A DNA stretch of 64,000 nt from Monomorium pharaonis (lineage: Eukaryota; Arthropoda; Insecta; Hymenoptera; Formicidae). The notes under the pieces were generated by a model, which had not been told where the DNA came from, made no database searches, and was given only the letters and a program-made list of their open reading frames with translations. Positions within the stretch are counted from its first letter, which is position 1; each line of letters begins with the position of its first letter. The stretch covers positions 19,277,047 through 19,341,046 of the forward strand of contig NC_050471.1 of NCBI RefSeq assembly GCF_013373865.1, in the 5' to 3' direction. The position numbers were made by a program, and so were the translations under genes. Positions 30,991 to 43,847 of the stretch are shown here, piece after piece.

Positions 30991-32211
30991 GGGGTTACAC
31001 CAACCTAGCGGAAAAAAAAAATTCGATTTTTTTTTTTATTACATTTTCTTGAAGCTTCAAGTTTTGAGAATATATCCTGAAAGTTTTATGTTGATATCTG
31101 AAAAAATGCCGGAATTACAGAGAGTTGAGTAAAACGGGATCGAGCGTTCAAGTGCTCGAATTGGAGCAATATCAACATAAATCGCCACTGGACGATGACG
31201 TGATTAAAGCCATTCGTCCAATATTTGAAAACAACTTTCTAGTGATAATTTACTGGAGAAATGCGTCGGTGGATTTACGCAAAACGTTAACGAAAGTTTG
31301 AACAATCTGATTTGGCGCATAGCGCCAAAAGTGCAGCACAGCGGTGCACACGTTGTGCAAATTGCTGCCAATATTGCTGCATACACATTTAATGAAGATG
31401 CTGCCGCATATTTATTAATGATAATAAAAGAATTGTGCTGCATATTGCGAAAATCAAGACCGAGCGCGCATCAATGTGGCCGAAGTACGAGCGCAGAAGG
31501 CGTCGCGCGAAGAAAAGATTGCTCGCTGTCAACAAAAGTCTTCACAAAGCACTGCTGTTATTGATGTGGAAGGAATCTCATATGGCCCCAGAATTGTCGA
31601 CTAGAGGTAAAGTGCAAAATTCGGCTATTAACAATAGTAGAACTAAACTTGAAACTTTAAACGCGTTTTTCTCAAAACATGGTTTTCAAAGTCGGTGACC
31701 ACCAGATCTCAAAAACTAATGGATGGATCGTTTTCAAATTTTTACACAATACTCTCAGAAACATTCTTTTGTCGGTGACGATCTATTTTTTTTTTAATCG
31801 GTCTTCATTAAAAAATAAAAAAATGAAAAGGACAAAAATTTTTCGTTTTTTTTTTAAATTTTAACTTCAACTCATCGCCATTTTGTAACAAACGATAAAA
31901 TCGACAATCGGCGATCGTCACCGACAAACCACTACTGTTAACTTAAAAACACCATTTTGTTTTTTTGTTTCAGATGGATCGTTTAGACGGGACAGTGGTC
32001 ACCGCAAAATGCGTTTTTCCAAACCTCAATGTGTGTCGGCGGCCATATTTCTGCTTTCCGTCGCCATTGTTTAATAAAAAAATTTTTTTTATATTGTCGA
32101 AACATAAGTCAATAATCACCCAAAATTTCATTTAATTCCCACTACCCGTTTAGGAGGAATAAAATATCAAAGTTAGGCCTGTTTTTTGACCGTCTAGGTT
32201 GGTGTAACCCC
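30991..32211 (+). mobile_element. TTAA-flanked Kolobok-type transposon relic
   Basis: The TIRs GGGGTTACACCAACCTAG and CTAGGTTGGTGTAACCCC are flanked by TTAA (30987-30990, 32212-32215). The interior still holds a transposase C-terminal fragment (31132-31530). TTAA targets are used by piggyBac and Kolobok. The protein remnant favours Kolobok. Confidence 0.75.
31132..31530 (+). pseudogene. Kolobok-like transposase C-terminal fragment
   Basis: The plus-strand frames encode DDDVIKAIRPIFE, then after a frameshift near 31235 the segment KCVGGFTQNVNESLNNLIW, followed by AAYTFNED. A downstream charged part (ARINVAEVRAQKASREEKIAR) is in a third frame. An xxTQNxNESxNxxIW motif followed by a conserved TFN is, to my knowledge, typical of Kolobok-type and related DDE transposase C-termini. 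Less than a third of a normal transposase remains and at least two frameshifts are present, so it is inactive. Confidence 0.6.
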
Positions 32212-32215
32212 TTAA

Positions 32216-33462
32216 ATAAAAACTTTTATTGTGATAAAGTTAATAGTTTTCCTACTAACTCTAAGTGTTTGTCGTCAAATTTGTAGTAAACACTTTGCAG
32301 AATCTGTTCTTAAATATGTTTAATAAATCTAGGACACAGACAAAATAAATATAAAAAAGAAAATAGAATGTCATCATACTTGTAATATAACAGTTTAGAA
32401 ACTAGAAAAGGATATATTTAAAAGTAAATGCAGTAAAATCCCATCATTAAAAAAATTTTTTTTCTATTTTGAAATAATTATTCGCTAGAAAGTAACTTTT
32501 TCGTTTTGAGTATGACAGTATGATGTTTTAATAATTTTATGATAACGTTTTAATAATTCGAACCTCTCCGTGCGATTGTAATACAAAAGGTTAAAAATAT
32601 TAATAATAAAAAATAAACAGTATTTTGTTAACGTATTATTTTTTTTATTCAATGAAGCTGCATCTGTGGTATCACAACAATGCCCTTGCAAGTACAAGAT
32701 GCCTCGAGTAATTTCATCCGGACTGCGGATAAAAAATCTTTGATGGTTATTAATGCGCCGCATATAGAATTGGATGTGAATACGCCAATCATACAATTTT
32801 TGATTGGTGAATGCGAATTATACATTTGGTCCTTTGCCCATTGTTCCCGTCTGTTACCACACGCTGTTGCACAAACCTAATCCGGCAAAATAGTTGCGTT
32901 AAATACAAACGCGTGTGTGCAACAAACGTTTACATCGAATCATCTTATATATCAGATCATATCATCATATTGTATCGTATATCGTATCATATCGCATTAT
33001 TCTTAAGGCCGCTGGCGTTGCAGCTGCGCCTCCGGACATTTTCGCTTTCTGAATTAAAAAAGTTCTCTCAAAATAATTTCCAACAAATCACATAGCAGCC
33101 CAATAAATATGCCTTAAAACATCTAACAGCCTACTGTTATGATATATAAAAACCTGGGAAGAAAGAATTTGGAAGGAAAGGGAGACAAAAATATTTATTA
33201 TGCGCTTTAGACTTGAGCTAGCTTAAAAGTTAGCTAGACAATAAAGGAAAAAGGAGGAAAAAAGAAAAGAATAAAAAGAAAGTAGGAAGGGAAGGAGACA
33301 GAAAGAAGGAAACACGATTTGATGATTCATTAAACCCGTAAGTAAATAATTAGGTACACTTGTCATGGAAGAGAGATCGCAAGTGCTATTGATATTCATA
33401 AATTAAACAAGTGTCTACAATGCAGCGTAAGACACACACATACACACACACACATACGCGCG

Positions 33463-33505
<43 letters not shown>

Positions 33506-35257
33506 GTATACACATATATATGATTGTGTAAGATCTGCGTAATACATAGTGAAGCCAAACAAACGATAAACTTCTATAGGAAACATAAATGGCATTTGTA
33601 TCGGAACCGGTTCGCAAATTTTTACATAATACAAAAGATATTGTTGATAAAATAGCCCAAATAAATAAAACCGTTTATTATATACAATATAAATGACAGC
33701 ATAAATCCCAGTACTCACTCTCTTCCTTATTTGTAATTTTTCGCGCGTAACTTAAAATTATCTTGTAGACCTTCAAATATGTAAAATCTTGCATTCTATC
33801 TTGCTATTTTAAAATATTACGTGATATTACTTACATTTTCCTGACACTCTTCAAGAAATAGAGCAGCAAATTTAAAAAATTCCAACATTTAAATAATCCT
33901 GTTTTATTTATTTCGGAATTACTATCAATTAAAATTTCGTCAGATATTTATCATGACATATTTATGTTTTTGGAAGTTTATCGAAGAAAAATTCAGCTTC
34001 ATTCTAGCATACGCTCTCGCAATTAGAGTCCTAGATTTAGAGAGAAGTGAGAAATTGATGAAATAATTTTTAACCAATTTCGTCATTTTGTCTTCAGATA
34101 GTGATGAAACAATAGGTAACTGCTATACAGACATTTATATTTATTTTTTAAGGACTTAGCTAAAAGAGGGAGAATATCAGGTAATCATTTTCTCTTCGGA
34201 TGCACGCACGAACGCACACGCGCACGCACACTTCTCTCTAAAGTTACAACTTTAGTTGCAATTCCTTAAAAGGTACATACCGATAATGGGAATCCTTTCG
34301 ATTCCTAACATCACTGATATACATCTTTTATGGGACGTATCATGTATATCTGTGCGCTGTAAACTGGCAGGTTTTGCACATCTGTACAAAAAGGCCAGTC
34401 CGCGTTCTGTTCGTTTAAAAAATACAAAACAAGTAAAAATAAAAATCGATTGTACAAGGTAATACCGTAATGAGAGAAGGGAGTCTGACCCATATATTCG
34501 AAAGACGAAGTAGTCACGCCAAAAATAGTGACGGTACTTCTGCAGACATCTCCGTTCCTTTCGGCGCGACCGCATCATGCAACGCCTATAATGTCCATTT
34601 ACACTATTACTATTCAACAATTCGAAATACTTATGATACACACAACCTTGAATAATCTCAACAGCTGCTGGCCTTAGCCCGAATTAACTTACGCATACAT
34701 TATAAATACAAAAGTAATTTTTTGCTATTGCTATGTTTCGCACGCTTTCACTTCTGACTTTCTTAATTGAATTCTTTAATCGGATTGCCGTGAAAGTTCC
34801 GCGTATGCCACATGCTGTTTCAACCATTACTACAGTAAAAAAATATCCAAAATGTTACTTTTTTGTATCAATGTAATTAAAATATGCGTATGGACGAGTG
34901 TGCAAATATTTATGATATTCCGCTATTACAAAGGTAACACAATTAGTGGATAATTTAAGATGGGAAATAGTCAAAAGAATGGAATTATCTTATATGACAT
35001 TCTCCTTTTAAAATATCGATTTTGAAAATCGGAAGATTAATAACTGTTTTATCATTTCGAGATTTAAGCAGTATACTTATATTTATATTAATTATTCAAT
35101 CTTTCCGGGAATAATTATGCAAAATAATTTTTACACCTTAGCAGCGAGAAAATGTAAAGTTCAGTAACCATAATTTTCTGTACTGATTAAGAAATTAGCT
35201 TATTGTTTTACTTCTTTTAGAAAATATTAAACAAATCTATTGCATAATGAATTTAAA
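32216..35257. other. No confirmed gene; microsatellites
   Basis: AT-rich DNA. It contains a CA/CG/TA compound microsatellite at 33427-33503 and a short ACGC-type repeat at 34202-34229. Moderate open frames at 32485-32880 and 34252-34641 lack domains, splice context or strand consistency, so they are not called. It could be intron or UTR of a gene outside the window. Confidence 0.4.
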
Positions 35258-35259
35258 TA

Positions 35260-35834
35260 CAGTCGAACCCCGTGTTAGCGGACTGTTGAAGCTCTGAGTC
35301 TGCTAACGCGGAGTAATCTCCTATTGCTTGGTTTCACTCCGTGAAATTCAGGAACGTAGCGGTGTGACCATCCAGCCAGTTTATGTTTACGCTTCAAGAC
35401 TAAATTATTGGATCATAAAATTGCAAGCAGAGCGACGTCTCAGATCAAGTCAGTCGTAGCTATAGCCATCTGAAGAACTCACATCTTGTACCTCTGCAAT
35501 AAATTGTATTCCTAAATAAATTATATTCCCTACTCTTCTAATCTATTGTTATTTTCCTACATATAATTTATAAATAAAATATTATCAGACCAGAAATGCA
35601 ACTTTGATCGCAATCGGTATTCCTTTTTTTATGTGGTTACATTTAAACAATTTACTTTAAATTAGTGTTGGCTATTTTATTTACATTTGCGTGAATTTTT
35701 CAAATCTTTAGGAACACGTCGTAACTGCTTACATACGCGACTGCATCCCCCACTCACGTTACTCACGTGGGCCGAGAGCATATGGAGGAGATAGTTACCG
35801 CTAACGCGGAATTCACTAACGCGAGGTTCCACTG
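35260..35834. mobile_element. TA-flanked pogo/Tigger-like MITE
   Basis: The ends CAGTCGAACCCCGTGTTAGC and GCGAGGTTCCACTG are flanked by TA (35258-35259, 35835-35836). A second inner AACGCGGA/TCCGCGTTAGC-type pair extends the inverted similarity. The CAGT...AACC terminus with a TA target fits pogo/Tigger non-autonomous elements. Nothing coding. Confidence 0.75.
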
Positions 35835-35836
35835 TA

Positions 35837-37929
35837 CTGATTATAGAATAATTAATAACGTATAATATGTAGTTAATAGTGAAATATTCCTTTTTAATGT
35901 TATGGAGTTTAATGTTTTGGAGTTTTCAAGTAACACGAATAAATCGTAGACTTGAGCAAAATTGTCACTGTGAAAAGGATGTTACCTCTTCCGATTTTCC
36001 TTCTCGATAACAAAACATGATATAAAATATGCAATTATATTTTTATGTAAAAATCACTCGCTTAATTCATAAATAATACATAAGGCATAATACATTTCCG
36101 AATGACAGTAACAAGAGATATTCTATTTAATATAAAAAAAGTGTATTAATACTTGTTCCATATTCAACACATTCAATACAATGAGTTCACGACATAATGT
36201 GCGAATCAAAAAGAACAAGTCCTACACTTTATTTTTTTGCATCTATTTAAATAAATCCTTCTCACCTTTTTTTGGCACATATTATTTGAACCTAGCTGTG
36301 TATACTCAGATTACACTCGTCCACGTTTCCAACACGTAGGGCACGTAGGCATCGCGATATACAGATTCATAATAGTTTACAATAGAATTAAATTACTTTC
36401 TAATTATAATCAAAGCTTTGCGATTTGCCACTGCGTCTTATGTAAAATATACATTCGTGCGGTTTTTCCTGCAAATTCATTGTTGTCTGTCAATATCGTC
36501 TTATTGTATTACACATTTCGTGGTAAAAAAATAATATTCAGTCAATCGATCGGGATTCATCCAATGAGCATTATGTTAGAAAAAATTCTTCAGTGTTCAT
36601 ATTTGATGTTTAATGACAATACAGTCTTGAAGATGATACAATGATATCAATAAGTTCTCTAATGCGTCGATTTTAAAGAAGAAACAGATGTCATTTAAAT
36701 AACATCTAAAAGAATTTTAGAAAAATTCTAAATCTTATCTAAATCTATAAAGAAATAGCATAAAAAATTCTTTCAGAATATGTTATAGGACATCTTACAG
36801 AACGATAATTGTTTAATATTATTTTGAAGAGATTTTATAAGGTTTTTAAAAAGCCACCTTAAATAATTCTTCTTCTTTACAATGCTCATTGAAATACTAA
36901 TGCTTAATGGAAAGGAAGAGTTTCGACATATGCCAAAGAGATAAATGGCTATGACAAACCGAGAATAAACCCAGTTGAACGATGAAAGATGGTGATTATT
37001 ATATGATGCAATCACTCTTCTATCACAATGATTAATTATTAATTAATTTTCGTTTGTTACAAAAATTTTAAGATTTTATTTAATATTTTACTCCTTCTCT
37101 TATAAGTTTCCAGTTTGTTAAATTTTCTTTTCTTTTATGTTTACATACAGACAATTATTGCTCGATTATTATAATATTATAATAATAATTTATCATCGCT
37201 ATTAATTTTACGTTTATTTATTCCTGTTCACGTGATGTCGATGCATAACATATTGTAATAATAATTTGAGGAGATATTCTATTTTGAAAATTAAGATTAA
37301 AAATAATCTTTAAAAAGCCACTAATTTTCAGTTTTTAATACTGATTGTAGTTTAGTCGGTGTGCAAATTCATAGTAGCATAGTAAGAGCGTTTTAAATGT
37401 CTTTTCTTCCAGCTCAATATTTACGCCTTCTTTGCTACATTATTAATAGCAATAAATTAATTTAAAATTAACTTTTTTAATTGATTAATAAATTTTTACA
37501 AAAGTCTCTTAATTGTTTTAATACTTAAAAAAATTCTTGAAAACAAATCTTTTTTCTGATTCAACAAAATAGAGTACCTCTAAGTATCTAAATTTTTGTG
37601 CTAAAATAATTATATCAAGTTAACTTAGGTATTTCACAATAAACGTTAAAAACTTTTGATTTTATTGATGAGATTAATTCATCAATATAATCGAACCATC
37701 GTCTGTTCAGTCCAGGTCAACTCGATTCTGTAACGTTTTCTTCCTTTCTCGTATAAAATTACACGTCTCTTACAATGTCATATCATACCGACAATAAAAT
37801 TTACATTTTTGTCGATATATATATCGACAAAAACGTAAATTTCATTGTCGATATGACAATTTTGTACACACACATAATATATATATACACACACACACAC
37901 ATATATATATGTATGTATATATATTGTAT

Positions 37930-37960
<31 letters not shown>

Positions 37961-38937
37961 TAATATTTGACATCGCATAAATTCATAAAGGCAGCAAAGG
38001 CACCCAAAGCGCTGACAACATGCTTTCAACGCGAATTAAGGCGAATTACAAGTACACAGATGAACGAGCATAGAGAGGCATGTCACAAGCGCTTGATCAT
38101 TAAAAAACCTAAACTTCTCAACCCTTCTATTCCCATTCAAAATCGTCACGTGTTGTTCGCTATACACGTTAAACGTATGCCTATAATGGGAAAGGAAGAA
38201 TTGCACAGGTAGAGATTTGCGCGTTATGTGTTTTGTATATGCGATCGTACCTTATGTTCATACAATGTTAATAGTAGTAATAATAAATTATTAAGCCAGT
38301 CATCGCCAGAATTCGCACAAAGTTGCTATGTATACAATTTGTATGTATGTGTGTATGTACGTATACGTTTGTATGTTCTGTATAGATGTACATGTGAGAT
38401 ATAATAAATTAATGTTTAAATAATATTCCAAAGGAAATGCGGAAAGGGGTATGAATTGAAGGAGGAAGAAGGGTATAATAATAGACATATAAAAATGAGA
38501 AAAAAGAGAGAAGGGAGACAGGGAGAGAAAGAAAAATTAGAGAGAGAGAGGGAGGAAGACGGGGAGGGAGAGAGAGAGAGAGGGGTGTAGTCAATAATTT
38601 AATAATTAAGTAAACGTAAATCTCGCCGTCGCGTGGTCAAGGGGTTTAAGTAGCGTGTGTCGGTTAAACAATCGCTTATCTACTAAAAAAATCAAACGTG
38701 TAGAATACTGATACATAAAAAAACACATATATAAAAAGCCTCGGCCTTACCATTGTCGAAACAAACTCATGGCGCTTACTCGCAAAGTAACTATGTATAT
38801 ATTCGACAGAAAGAAAATATCTTAAGAGAGTTAAAACAGAAGACAAGAGGAGGGCAGCATCGTCTAGTTGATTAGATATACTCAACCAACGGTCGCTGAC
38901 AATAATAATAATAGAAATAACACTACTACTACACTAC

Positions 38938-38992
<55 letters not shown>

Positions 38993-39539
38993 GTATACTA
39001 ATCATTATAATGATTATAAAAAATATTCTCTAATTTCACATTTAGTAGAGAGCTCAAACCTAGCCTATGCTTTAGTAATGATGTAAATAATTGCTTAATT
39101 AATAATAATAATATCTATACGCATGTATGTGTATACGTGTGTATGTGTAAGATCAATAACTAAAAATTTACAACGTGCCAATCATGATCTGGGGAGGGAG
39201 TATCTAGCGAAATTATATATTATTCTTCATGTTGATATACTCGTAAATGAACATTGCGACATTTTTTTTATTGTATAAAGTAATATATTTTTACAGTATA
39301 GATCTCGATTGACACGTTTCGAGAATCAACTTGGAACGTGGCGAACTCATTTATTCTCACCCAGATATAATTGCTATATAAAATATACGTAATGATTTTA
39401 CATCTATGTTATATGGCCGTTATATCCGTTTGCTGGGCATACGGCACAGAATACAATTTAATATATATATTATTAATGTTACAGAAACATTTCATATTAC
39501 CGAAACCGTGATAAAAGAAAGTAAATTCCTAAGTAAATA
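35837..39539. other. No gene seen; hairpin and microsatellites
   Basis: AT-rich single-copy-like DNA. Features are an almost perfect 84-bp hairpin at 37774-37857, CA/TA and GA repeats at 37866-37960, GA-rich DNA at 38500-38582 and an (AAT)n array at 38937-38992. No exon with convincing splice sites was found. Confidence 0.45.
37774..37857. repeat. 84-bp hairpin
   Basis: GTCATATC at the left pairs with GATATGAC at the right. The arms contain ATTTTTGTCGATATA and its inverse, with few mismatches. It could be a miniature palindromic element or a structured RNA. No duplication is evident. Confidence 0.6.
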
Positions 39540-39542
39540 ATA

Positions 39543-39661
39543 GGCATGTTCTTTTCCGCTGCACTTTCACACTAGTGCAATAAGTTAGAATGAGAAAAAA
39601 TATACTTGACTTACTTTAACTTATTGCACCAGTGCAGCATTACAGCTAAAAAGAACAGGCC
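39543..39661. mobile_element. 119-bp MITE with ATA duplication
   Basis: The ends GGCATGTTCTTTT and AAAAGAACAGGCC are flanked by ATA (39540-39542, 39662-39664). AGTGCAATAAGTTAGAATGA in the arm recurs at about 53015-53030 and in the centre of the palindrome at 17161-18057, so this MITE family is also present there. Confidence 0.75.
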
Positions 39662-39664
39662 ATA

Positions 39665-40802
39665 CATCTCGTTTCATGAAAAAAAGCGATACTTTTCTGT
39701 CAGATTTTTTCGATTTGTATAAAAATGCATCTAGTAAGCATAATTTTATCAAATTAGAACTGATAGTTAAACTGAATAATTGTTAGTTTGTCACTACAAT
39801 ATAGTTGCCATTGAAACAAAATCTTATTAGCTGTTTAGAAATGTGTATACAATAGCACACCTTACTTTCTTTCTATCATGAACATTGCAATATTGTTAGA
39901 ATATTCTGTACTGTATGGTTTTCATCTTAGAATGCTAAGAAAATTGACGAAGGGTCCAAAGATTCGGATAAACTAATACTATCGCATATAATACTAAATT
40001 CGTGTAGTATTCTTTTGCAAAACGTTGGACGGACACTAAATTTGCTACGTAATCTGCATAGTGATCTTCTCTTCGGCACTAATCGGCAAAAGAAATTTCA
40101 AAAACTTCAAAAAAGAAAAAATCACGTAGAGGCATAATCCCCAAGACTGCGTTCCAATATTATTTTCAGTAGTAGCAATAATATCAGAACACAACCTAAA
40201 CATTGATGCTGCTTTCATGTGTGTATGTGTAGGGGGAAGGGTGCGCGCGCGCGCGCGCACACACACACGCACATACGCACGCACTCAATATAGCACAGAA
40301 CATTCTAGCAATGTTGCAATAGCTTTGCAATATTTGTGCAATATTGCTTAAATATTGCAATGTTGTTGCAATATTGTTATATTGTATTTTGTGTTCTACA
40401 GGTTTGTCCTTCCCTCTCGTTCTGCCATTCCAAGTTTTATCAGTTTAACGAAAACGTTACTGTTCTTAACGGACGTACATTACGGTTCCATATTTATCAC
40501 GGATCTCTCTATCTTTTAGCAGCTTTCGGTTTAGCATTAATTTCTTTCCTTGCTTAATATTTACAGTATAAATAATTGTAAAGCTCAAGCTTTTCACACA
40601 TCAAAAGTTATACTACGATACCTCTAAATGATTTGTCTACGTCTCGTAGAAAAGATTAAAAAACGAGGGAAACTACGGCATAAAAAATGCTTTGATTAAT
40701 GCAACACGGTTATAGTTGAAGTTACATGCTAAATTGTCTTGTCTATTTCAATTCACTGAACTACGGGTCATGTTTTGTTTAAAGGAGCGGGGGAAGAGAG
40801 AG

Positions 40803-40879
<77 letters not shown>

Positions 40880-41027
40880 ATATCAAAATGGAAGGATGAT
40901 GTATAAGACCAGAAGCTCTCTATTTCACCGAACTTATTTTGTACGTCTCGCTAATGTCAGCCGTGAATTCGTTGCGATGATTCAACGTGTTACTATGATT
41001 CATGCATGGATATATATATGTATGTAA

Positions 41028-41091
<64 letters not shown>

Positions 41092-41158
41092 ATATATGCA
41101 TACGTACGTATATGTATATAAATACATACATATATGTACAGACACACACCACATATAT

Positions 41159-41252
<94 letters not shown>

Positions 41253-41427
41253 TCAACAATAGGAAAAAAAGAAAGTAATAGAGTAACTCTAAATAATAAA
41301 ATAAGACTAAAATATGAAAAATAACAAAATTAATTTATATCTTATTTTACTAGAATTACTACTTAAATTTTCTCCCACTTATTGTCGATGCATGTATATA
41401 TATACATTTATTATGTACATATATATG

Positions 41428-41505
<78 letters not shown>

Positions 41506-41579
41506 ATATTCAATATACAATAATATAGAACGTTTTTCACATATATATGTATGTGCGCGCGCGCGTGTGTGTGTATACA
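39665..41579. repeat. Microsatellite-rich DNA
   Basis: Long simple arrays: GC/AC at 40244-40283, (GA)n at 40806-40876, (GT)n at 41046-41089, (AC)n at 41163-41250 and (AC)n at 41432-41503. The open frames here are frames through these repeats. No genes supported. Confidence 0.9.
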
Positions 41580-41581
41580 TA

Positions 41582-41977
41582 CAGGGTGTCCCAACGCACA
41601 TGGGTCAATGCTAGTAAAAAAGTAAAAGGGATCGAGATGAACATAAAAGTCCAGTATTGTCTTGGGTTAGGTCTCGGGTTAGGTTCACTAATAATCGAGG
41701 TATTAATTTTTCAAATTATGCGAATGAAAGTGCGCCGAGGGAAGAGCTCGATCCGCTCGAGCCATAACATGGAAAAAATCTATTGTGAATGTATGATAAG
41801 CTTTTATCATTTACTGTTCACAATTACGATAAAAATGAATTAGATTATTTGCAGATTCCATACGTTAATATCTCAATTATTTGCAGACTTAATTCAAGAC
41901 AATATTGGACATTTATGTTCATCTCGATACCTTTTACCTTTTTACGAACATTGACCCACGTGCGTTGGGACACCCTG
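41582..41977. mobile_element. 396-bp mariner-like MITE
   Basis: The ends CAGGGTGTCCCAACGCAC and GTGCGTTGGGACACCCTG are flanked by TA (41580-41581, 41978-41979). The TIRs are about 90 bp. There is no transposase frame. It inserted between microsatellites, and a (GA)n tract follows at 41999-42032. Confidence 0.85.
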
Positions 41978-41996
41978 TATATATATATATATATAT

Positions 41997-42032
<36 letters not shown>

Positions 42033-42036
<4 letters not shown>

Positions 42037-43074
42037 TTTGTCTATATTTTGTTGGCATTATACATGTTGGCAGCGGAGTCCAAAAATAATTTATTCAATT
42101 TTAAAGACGAGTGTTTCCGTGCAAGTTTACAGTTTATATTAATACGGTCAAATAGTTAAACGTTTCACTTAAGTTTCACGTTAAAATAGTTATCTTTTAT
42201 GAGCGTCAATGACTCATTTTGACTTAGGTAAAATATTTTTCATCTGTATTATAATTATGTAGTAAATCTTTATATATCAAGACCTTAACCGTTTAAGTAT
42301 CAGAAGTTATTGCAAAAATCTTATCAAATAATACCATACAGCAATAACGCTTGTTTAATGATCCAGAAAAATGCCAAGCGACTCGCTTGTTTCATTTTAT
42401 AATAAATATTTTATAACAAAAATATACGAAAACACTTAATTGTACATCTTGACTCAATGTAGTAGTACTTTTCGGTCTAAAATGTGAACAGTGACTATGC
42501 TGTGTAATACTCAAACGATTAGACTAATAAATTCTTGAAAAAAAAAAAAAAAAATACATATACGCTGTTCAGCGAGACATCTCTCGGAGCAGATAAGTCT
42601 TCGTCTAATTTGCGCAGAAATTAACCCTCACTACACCGTTTTACTGCTCGTGCTGTTTGCCAGTACTAACAATCAAGGTCCATCGATGGACATGGCGCTA
42701 AATAAGATCTTCGCGCTTGTTTCAAGCTATTTGGACCGAAAATGGCATATATATATATATAATAATCATATATTGCTAGCGTCGGGCTCATCCCAGGAGT
42801 GGATGAAATCAAAGAGAGATAAGGCCATCACACAATGCCAGAAAACTGGCAATAAAAATAAGAAATAAAGAAAGAAAGAAAGAGAGAAGATCCTTTCTCT
42901 CTTTCATTATTTCTGTTCCTATTGCCTGTTGCCTGGCATTGTGTTTAGATCCATAGATGTAGTGAAAATCGTGTACCTGCGTCGTTGTGCGCAAGCGTGG
43001 CACATAGTAGTAGGAATGCGCGAGGCGCGCGGTAGCGGGAGCGACTTATGCGTGCGCAAAATTGTCAAGGTGAA
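42033..43074. repeat. No gene; small inverted repeat around a GA tract
   Basis: The segment around 42828-42845 (cacacaatgccag) recurs inverted at about 42930-42942, around AAAGAAAGAAAG and TCTCTCTTTC tracts. A poly(A) run lies at 42538-42554. Otherwise no feature. Confidence 0.5.
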
Positions 43075-43338
43075 GCCATAAACATAATATATCTAGACTG
43101 AGTATTGTGGAAGGAGGGGTAAGGTTCAGAGAAAAAAAACTAGCATGCTTTGGGGTACAAGTGTAAAAGTTCCGTACAAATGCAAAAGATGATCTCGCGC
43201 ATGCGAACAAATGCAAAAGGTGGACTTTACACTTGTATACATGCGCGAACGAGAGAGAAAGGTATAACCCAAAGCATGCTAGCCTCTGAACCTTACCTCT
43301 ATTCCTGCAATGCTCAGTCTAAATATACTATGTCTATG
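43075..43338. repeat. 264-bp foldback
   Basis: The left arm (ctagactgagtattg, gtaaggttcagag, ctagcatgctttggg) recurs inverted at about 43255-43338. The ends are not sharply defined and no target duplication was seen. It is probably a MITE. Confidence 0.65.
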
Positions 43339-43847
43339 GGTACACCAAGTAGCACCATATTGTTTTCACCTTCTTTTCAACTCAATTAGCAATATAGTTT
43401 TATTACATATATGGAAAATGGCGACGACCGATCAGCTCAAATGCCCATAATCTTAGCCCATATACTACTGCACCGCGCATCGCTTCTTGTACAGCCTGTT
43501 GCCGAGTAAAGGAAAGAGACATATAGTGTTTTCTCACGCGTAACAAAGAAACAAAGCTCCCTCGAGGGAGTAAACGTTGCCAAGTTGCTGACGTTTAGAC
43601 ATATCCTCTTACTAATAATTGCGGATACTTAAATGCAGTCAATGCAGAAGAAATAATATCGATGGATTCTATTAGATCAAGTGTCATATATTTCATTACA
43701 GATGATACATTTTTCGAAGCTTTATCGATAATTTACATAAAATGTCACAATTTAATTGTTAAAACAGAAGTTTGCACGAATATGCTAGTTATTGAACTAG
43801 CGAATATTCGTGCTAACTCCTATTCTAACAATTAAATAATAAATTAA
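43339..43847. other. No gene seen
   Basis: A mixed single-copy-like stretch. It contains a local hairpin at about 43755-43825 (gaatatgctagttattgaactagcgaatattc region). No coding frame supported. Confidence 0.4.

Noticed and set aside
31204..31864. Separate short genes in the TTAA element
   Set aside because: They are frameshifted pieces of one Kolobok-like transposase relic or AT-rich chance frames.
34252..34641. 129-codon minus-strand frame
   Set aside because: No domain and no splice or promoter context. An opposite-strand frame overlaps it, and the composition looks non-coding.
40806..41503. CRISPR-like regular repeats
   Set aside because: These are simple dinucleotide microsatellites without spacers in a eukaryotic genome.
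40716..41601. Frames of Glu-Arg, Cys-Val and Thr-His repeats
   Set aside because: They are pure microsatellite translations (GA, GT and CA arrays).
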